From Streptomyces kanamyceticus (lineage in GTDB: Bacteria > Actinomycetota > Actinomycetes > Streptomycetales > Streptomycetaceae): a DNA stretch of 64,000 nt. Under the pieces are notes generated by a model, which was not told the origin of the DNA, searched no databases, and was given only the letters and a program-made list of their open reading frames with translations. Made by a program: the position numbers and the translations under genes. Of the stretch, positions 60,652-64,000 are shown one piece after another. Where the stretch lies: the NCBI RefSeq assembly GCF_008704495.1, contig NZ_CP023699.1:5890001-5954000 (forward strand), read 5' to 3'. Positions within the stretch are counted from its first letter, which is position 1, and each line of letters begins with the position of its first letter.

Positions 60652-61332
60652 TCAGCTCTTCCTGTGCCCTATCAACCGCGGCTTCGGCTCAAGCCCGTCG
60701 AGCCCGTGCCACGCCAGGTTGACCAGGTGCGCCGCCACCTCCGCCTTCTTCGGCTTGCGGACGTCGAGCCACCACTGGCCCGTCAGCGCGACCATGCCGA
60801 CCAGCGCCTGCGCGTACAGCGGGGCGAGCTTCTGGTCGAAGCCGCGGCCCTTGAACTCCTGGCCCAGGATGTCCTCGACCTGCGTCGCGATGTCCGAGAT
60901 CAGGGACGCGAAGGTGCCGGTGGACTGCGCGACGGGGGAGTCGCGGACCAGGATGCGGAAGCCGTCCGTGTACGTCTCGATGTAGTCGAGGAGCGCGAAG
61001 GCGGCCTGTTCGAGGAGTTCCCGGGGGTGCCCTGCGGTCAGCGCCCCCGTCACCATGTCCAGCAGCGCCCGCATCTCGCGGTCCACCACCACCGCGTACA
61101 GACCTTCCTTGCCGCCGAAGTGCTCGTAGACGACCGGCTTGGAGACCCCGGCCTTGGCCGCGATCTCCTCCACCGACGTGCCCTCGAAGCCCTTGGCGGC
61201 GAAGAGTGTGCGGCCGATGTCGAGGAGCTGCTCCCGGCGCTCGGCACCCGTCATCCGGGTCCGACGGGTGCGCCGGGGCTGCTTCTCTTTGCTGGAGGAG
61301 TTGCTGGAGTCGGTCGCCACGTCGTCAATCAT
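60652..61332 (-). CDS. TetR-family regulator co-transcribed with the desaturase
   Basis: 226 residues. Ser/Lys-rich N-terminus, then HTH RREQLLDIGRTLFAAKGFEGTSVEEIAAKAGVSKPVVYEHFGGK. The start MIDDVATDS at 61332 overlaps the desaturase stop (ATGA), so the repressor is translated with its likely target. It probably senses acyl-CoA or membrane lipid state and binds the palindromes upstream of the desaturase. This is inference from the context. Confidence 0.9.
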   Translation of the reverse strand: MIDDVATDSSNSSSKEKQPRRTRRTRMTGAERREQLLDIGRTLFAAKGFEGTSVEEIAAKAGVSKPVVYEHFGGKEGLYAVVVDREMRALLDMVTGALTAGHPRELLEQAAFALLDYIETYTDGFRILVRDSPVAQSTGTFASLISDIATQVEDILGQEFKGRGFDQKLAPLYAQALVGMVALTGQWWLDVRKPKKAEVAAHLVNLAWHGLDGLEPKPRLIGHRKS

Positions 61333-62351
61333 GCCGGGTCGGCGGCGCGCGGAACGCGGCGGGACTCGATGCGTGACTTCGAGGGCCAGCGCACGTCGTA
61401 CGCCCAGCCGAGCCGCTCGCACCAGCGGATGATCCGTGCCGAGGAGTCGACCTGGCCGCGCATCACACCGTGCCGCGCCGACGTCGGGTCTGCGTGGTGG
61501 AGGTTGTGCCAGGACTCGCCGCAGGACAGCACGGCGAGCCACCACACGTTGCCCGAGCGGTCGCGGGACTTGAAGGGGCGCTTGCCCACCGCGTGGCAGA
61601 TGGAGTTGATCGACCAGGTCACGTGGTGCAGCAGCGCGACGCGGACCAGGGAGCCCCAGAAGAAGGCCGTGACGGCGCCCCACCACGACATCGTGACCAG
61701 GCCGCCGACCAGCGGCGGGATGCCGAGCGAGACGATCGTCCAGAGCAGGAACTGCCGGGAGACGCGGCGGATCGCCGGGTCCTTGATCAGGTCGGGCGCG
61801 TACTTCTCCTGAGACGTCTGCTCCTCGTCGAACATCCAGCCGATGTGCGCCCACCACAGGCCCTTCATCAGGGCCGGGACCGTCTCGCCGAAGCGCCACG
61901 GCGAGTGCGGGTCGCCCTCCGCGTCGGAGAACTTGTGGTGCTTGCGGTGGTCGGCCACCCAGCGGACCAGGGGCCCTTCCACGGCCATGGACCCGGCGAC
62001 GGCGAGCGCGATCCGCAGCGGCCGCTTGGCCTTGAAGGAGCCGTGCGTGAAGTAGCGGTGGAAGCCGATCGTGATGCCGTGGCAGCCCAGGTAGTACATG
62101 AAGACGAGCAGGCCCAGGTCCAGCCAGCTCACGCCCCAGCCCCAGACCAGCGGCACCGCGGCGAGCAGGGCGAGGAACGGCACGGTGATGAACAGGAGCA
62201 GTGCGATCTGTTCGAGCGACCGTTTCTGCTCGCCGCCCAGGGTCGCGGACGGATGCGCGGACGGGTCGGCGTCGACGTCGGCGGTCGGCGCCGTCCGCGA
62301 AGCGTCTTCGATCACATCGGTGCCGGAGTAGGCATCGGACGTTGTCGTCAT
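61329..62351 (-). CDS. Membrane fatty-acid (acyl-CoA) delta-9 desaturase
   Basis: 340 residues. The three His boxes are HRYFTH, HRKHH and HNLHH, the ligands of the di-iron centre. Four TM helices lie in two pairs. The N-terminal 50 residues are hydrophilic and variable. The protein inserts a cis double bond in acyl chains and probably adjusts membrane fluidity. The start at 62351 (MTTTSDAYSG) is preferred over an upstream extension that overlaps the ppc promoter region. Its stop overlaps the TetR start. Confidence 0.93.
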   Translation of the reverse strand: MTTTSDAYSGTDVIEDASRTAPTADVDADPSAHPSATLGGEQKRSLEQIALLLFITVPFLALLAAVPLVWGWGVSWLDLGLLVFMYYLGCHGITIGFHRYFTHGSFKAKRPLRIALAVAGSMAVEGPLVRWVADHRKHHKFSDAEGDPHSPWRFGETVPALMKGLWWAHIGWMFDEEQTSQEKYAPDLIKDPAIRRVSRQFLLWTIVSLGIPPLVGGLVTMSWWGAVTAFFWGSLVRVALLHHVTWSINSICHAVGKRPFKSRDRSGNVWWLAVLSCGESWHNLHHADPTSARHGVMRGQVDSSARIIRWCERLGWAYDVRWPSKSRIESRRVPRAADPA

Positions 62352-62422
62352 GGGCACGTCCCCTGGGGGGTCGAGGAATGAGGGTTGTCTACGGGCACGC
62401 GGGAACGGACCGGATTCTTTCC

Positions 62423-62449
62423 TACGGTTCCGTAACCTACGGCGACGTA
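62423..62449. promoter_or_regulatory. Tandem palindromes in the desaturase/ppc divergent region
   Basis: TACGG-TT-CCGTA (62423-62434, perfect) and TACG-GCGA-CGTA (62438-62449), centred 15 bases apart. They lie immediately downstream of the desaturase -10 on the minus strand, so binding would block transcription. The co-transcribed TetR protein is the obvious candidate binder. Confidence 0.6.
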
Positions 62450-62477
62450 AGTATGGCAGTGCGAAGCGCCGCGGCAA
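62449..62477 (-). promoter_or_regulatory. Putative desaturase-tetR promoter
   Basis: On the minus strand, TTGCCG (62472-62477), 17 bases, ATACTT (62449-62454). The start would fall near 62442, inside the tandem palindromes. Confidence 0.5.
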
Positions 62478-62585
62478 GAGGCCGCGAGCTCCGCGCTCCG
62501 AAGTGACACCTATCCTTGGACACGGTCGGACAGCGCGGTCCGCTCTGTTTCTCCCCCGGATCCCCACCGGGGACCCCTCCCAGTC

Positions 62586-62599
62586 TTGAAGCGCTTCAA
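62586..62599 (+). promoter_or_regulatory. LacI-type palindrome upstream of ppc
   Basis: Perfect 14-bp TTGAAGCGCTTCAA with a central GC step, 21 bases before the ppc GTG. This has the form of LacI-family operators. It lies downstream of any plausible ppc promoter, so it could block elongation. Confidence 0.5.
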
Positions 62600-62619
62600 C
62601 ACTGCAAGGAGCCGCACCT

Positions 62620-64000
<1,381 letters not shown>

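Overview
The window is high-GC actinobacterial chromosome, almost certainly Streptomyces. Evidence: strong GC bias in third codon positions, frequent GTG starts, many ATGA/GTGA stop-start overlaps, an SsgA-like sporulation protein, an Rpf-type muralytic enzyme, a bacterial protein O-mannosyltransferase, a tricorn-type protease, and intergenic repeats typical of streptomycetes. Gene order from about 23.4 kb to the right end (ssgE, two penicillin-binding proteins, pmt, rsmI, tatD, rpf, rsmA-ispE, galTEK, desaturase, ppc) matches what I recall of the S. coelicolor core region near SCO3127-SCO3160. That synteny is from memory and was not computed.

Layout. 0-5.2 kb: the 3' part of a giant Rhs/YD-repeat gene with a variable C-terminal tip, overlapping a small lipoprotein gene (candidate immunity partner). 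5.4-10.4 kb: quinone oxidoreductase divergent from a TetR regulator, a lipoprotein plus histidine kinase pair without a response regulator, a GNAT and an exonuclease III. 10.5-16.4 kb: a Tat-exported beta-propeller-like protein, then a MerR regulator divergent from a translationally coupled Baeyer-Villiger monooxygenase, alpha/beta hydrolase and SDR operon, then a CsbD-like protein. 16.5-23 kb: tricorn-like protease divergent from a TetR-MMPL exporter pair, with two palindromic operators between them. 23-26.5 kb: ssgE, then an ECF nickel/cobalt transporter (nikMN-Q-O) preceded by a perfect Nur-type box. 26.5-31.3 kb: beta-lactamase-like hydrolase, MFS exporter, EamA transporter, YbaK deacylase, and a 0.6 kb GC-rich minisatellite. 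31.3-36.7 kb: two paralogous PBPs and Pmt. 36.7-46.2 kb: housekeeping genes (rsmI, zinc-ribbon protein, tatD, rpf, rsmA, ispE, acyltransferase, ABC-F). 46.3-50.1 kb: two paralogous proline-rich, single-pass proteins with PQQ-like ectodomains. 50.4-60.6 kb: two NarL/LuxR-type regulators (one lacking the phospho-acceptor Asp), the galTEK operon divergent from an SSS symporter with a small membrane partner, a MarR-methyltransferase-VOC group and a Uma2 protein. 60.6-64 kb: a desaturase-TetR operon divergent from ppc, which runs off the end.

Connections. Several groups are regulator plus target: MerR with the monooxygenase operon, TetR with MMPL, Nur with the nickel transporter, MarR with the methyltransferase, and TetR within the desaturase operon. 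Each has a visible palindrome in its shared promoter. Cell-envelope functions are concentrated between 23 and 50 kb.

I saw no tRNA, rRNA, CRISPR array, insertion sequence or phage gene. The most unusual items are the Rhs tip/lipoprotein pair, the Nur box, the mymA-like three-gene operon, a 41-bp palindromic element present twice with a compensated stem change, and several tandem arrays that start at gene 3' ends.
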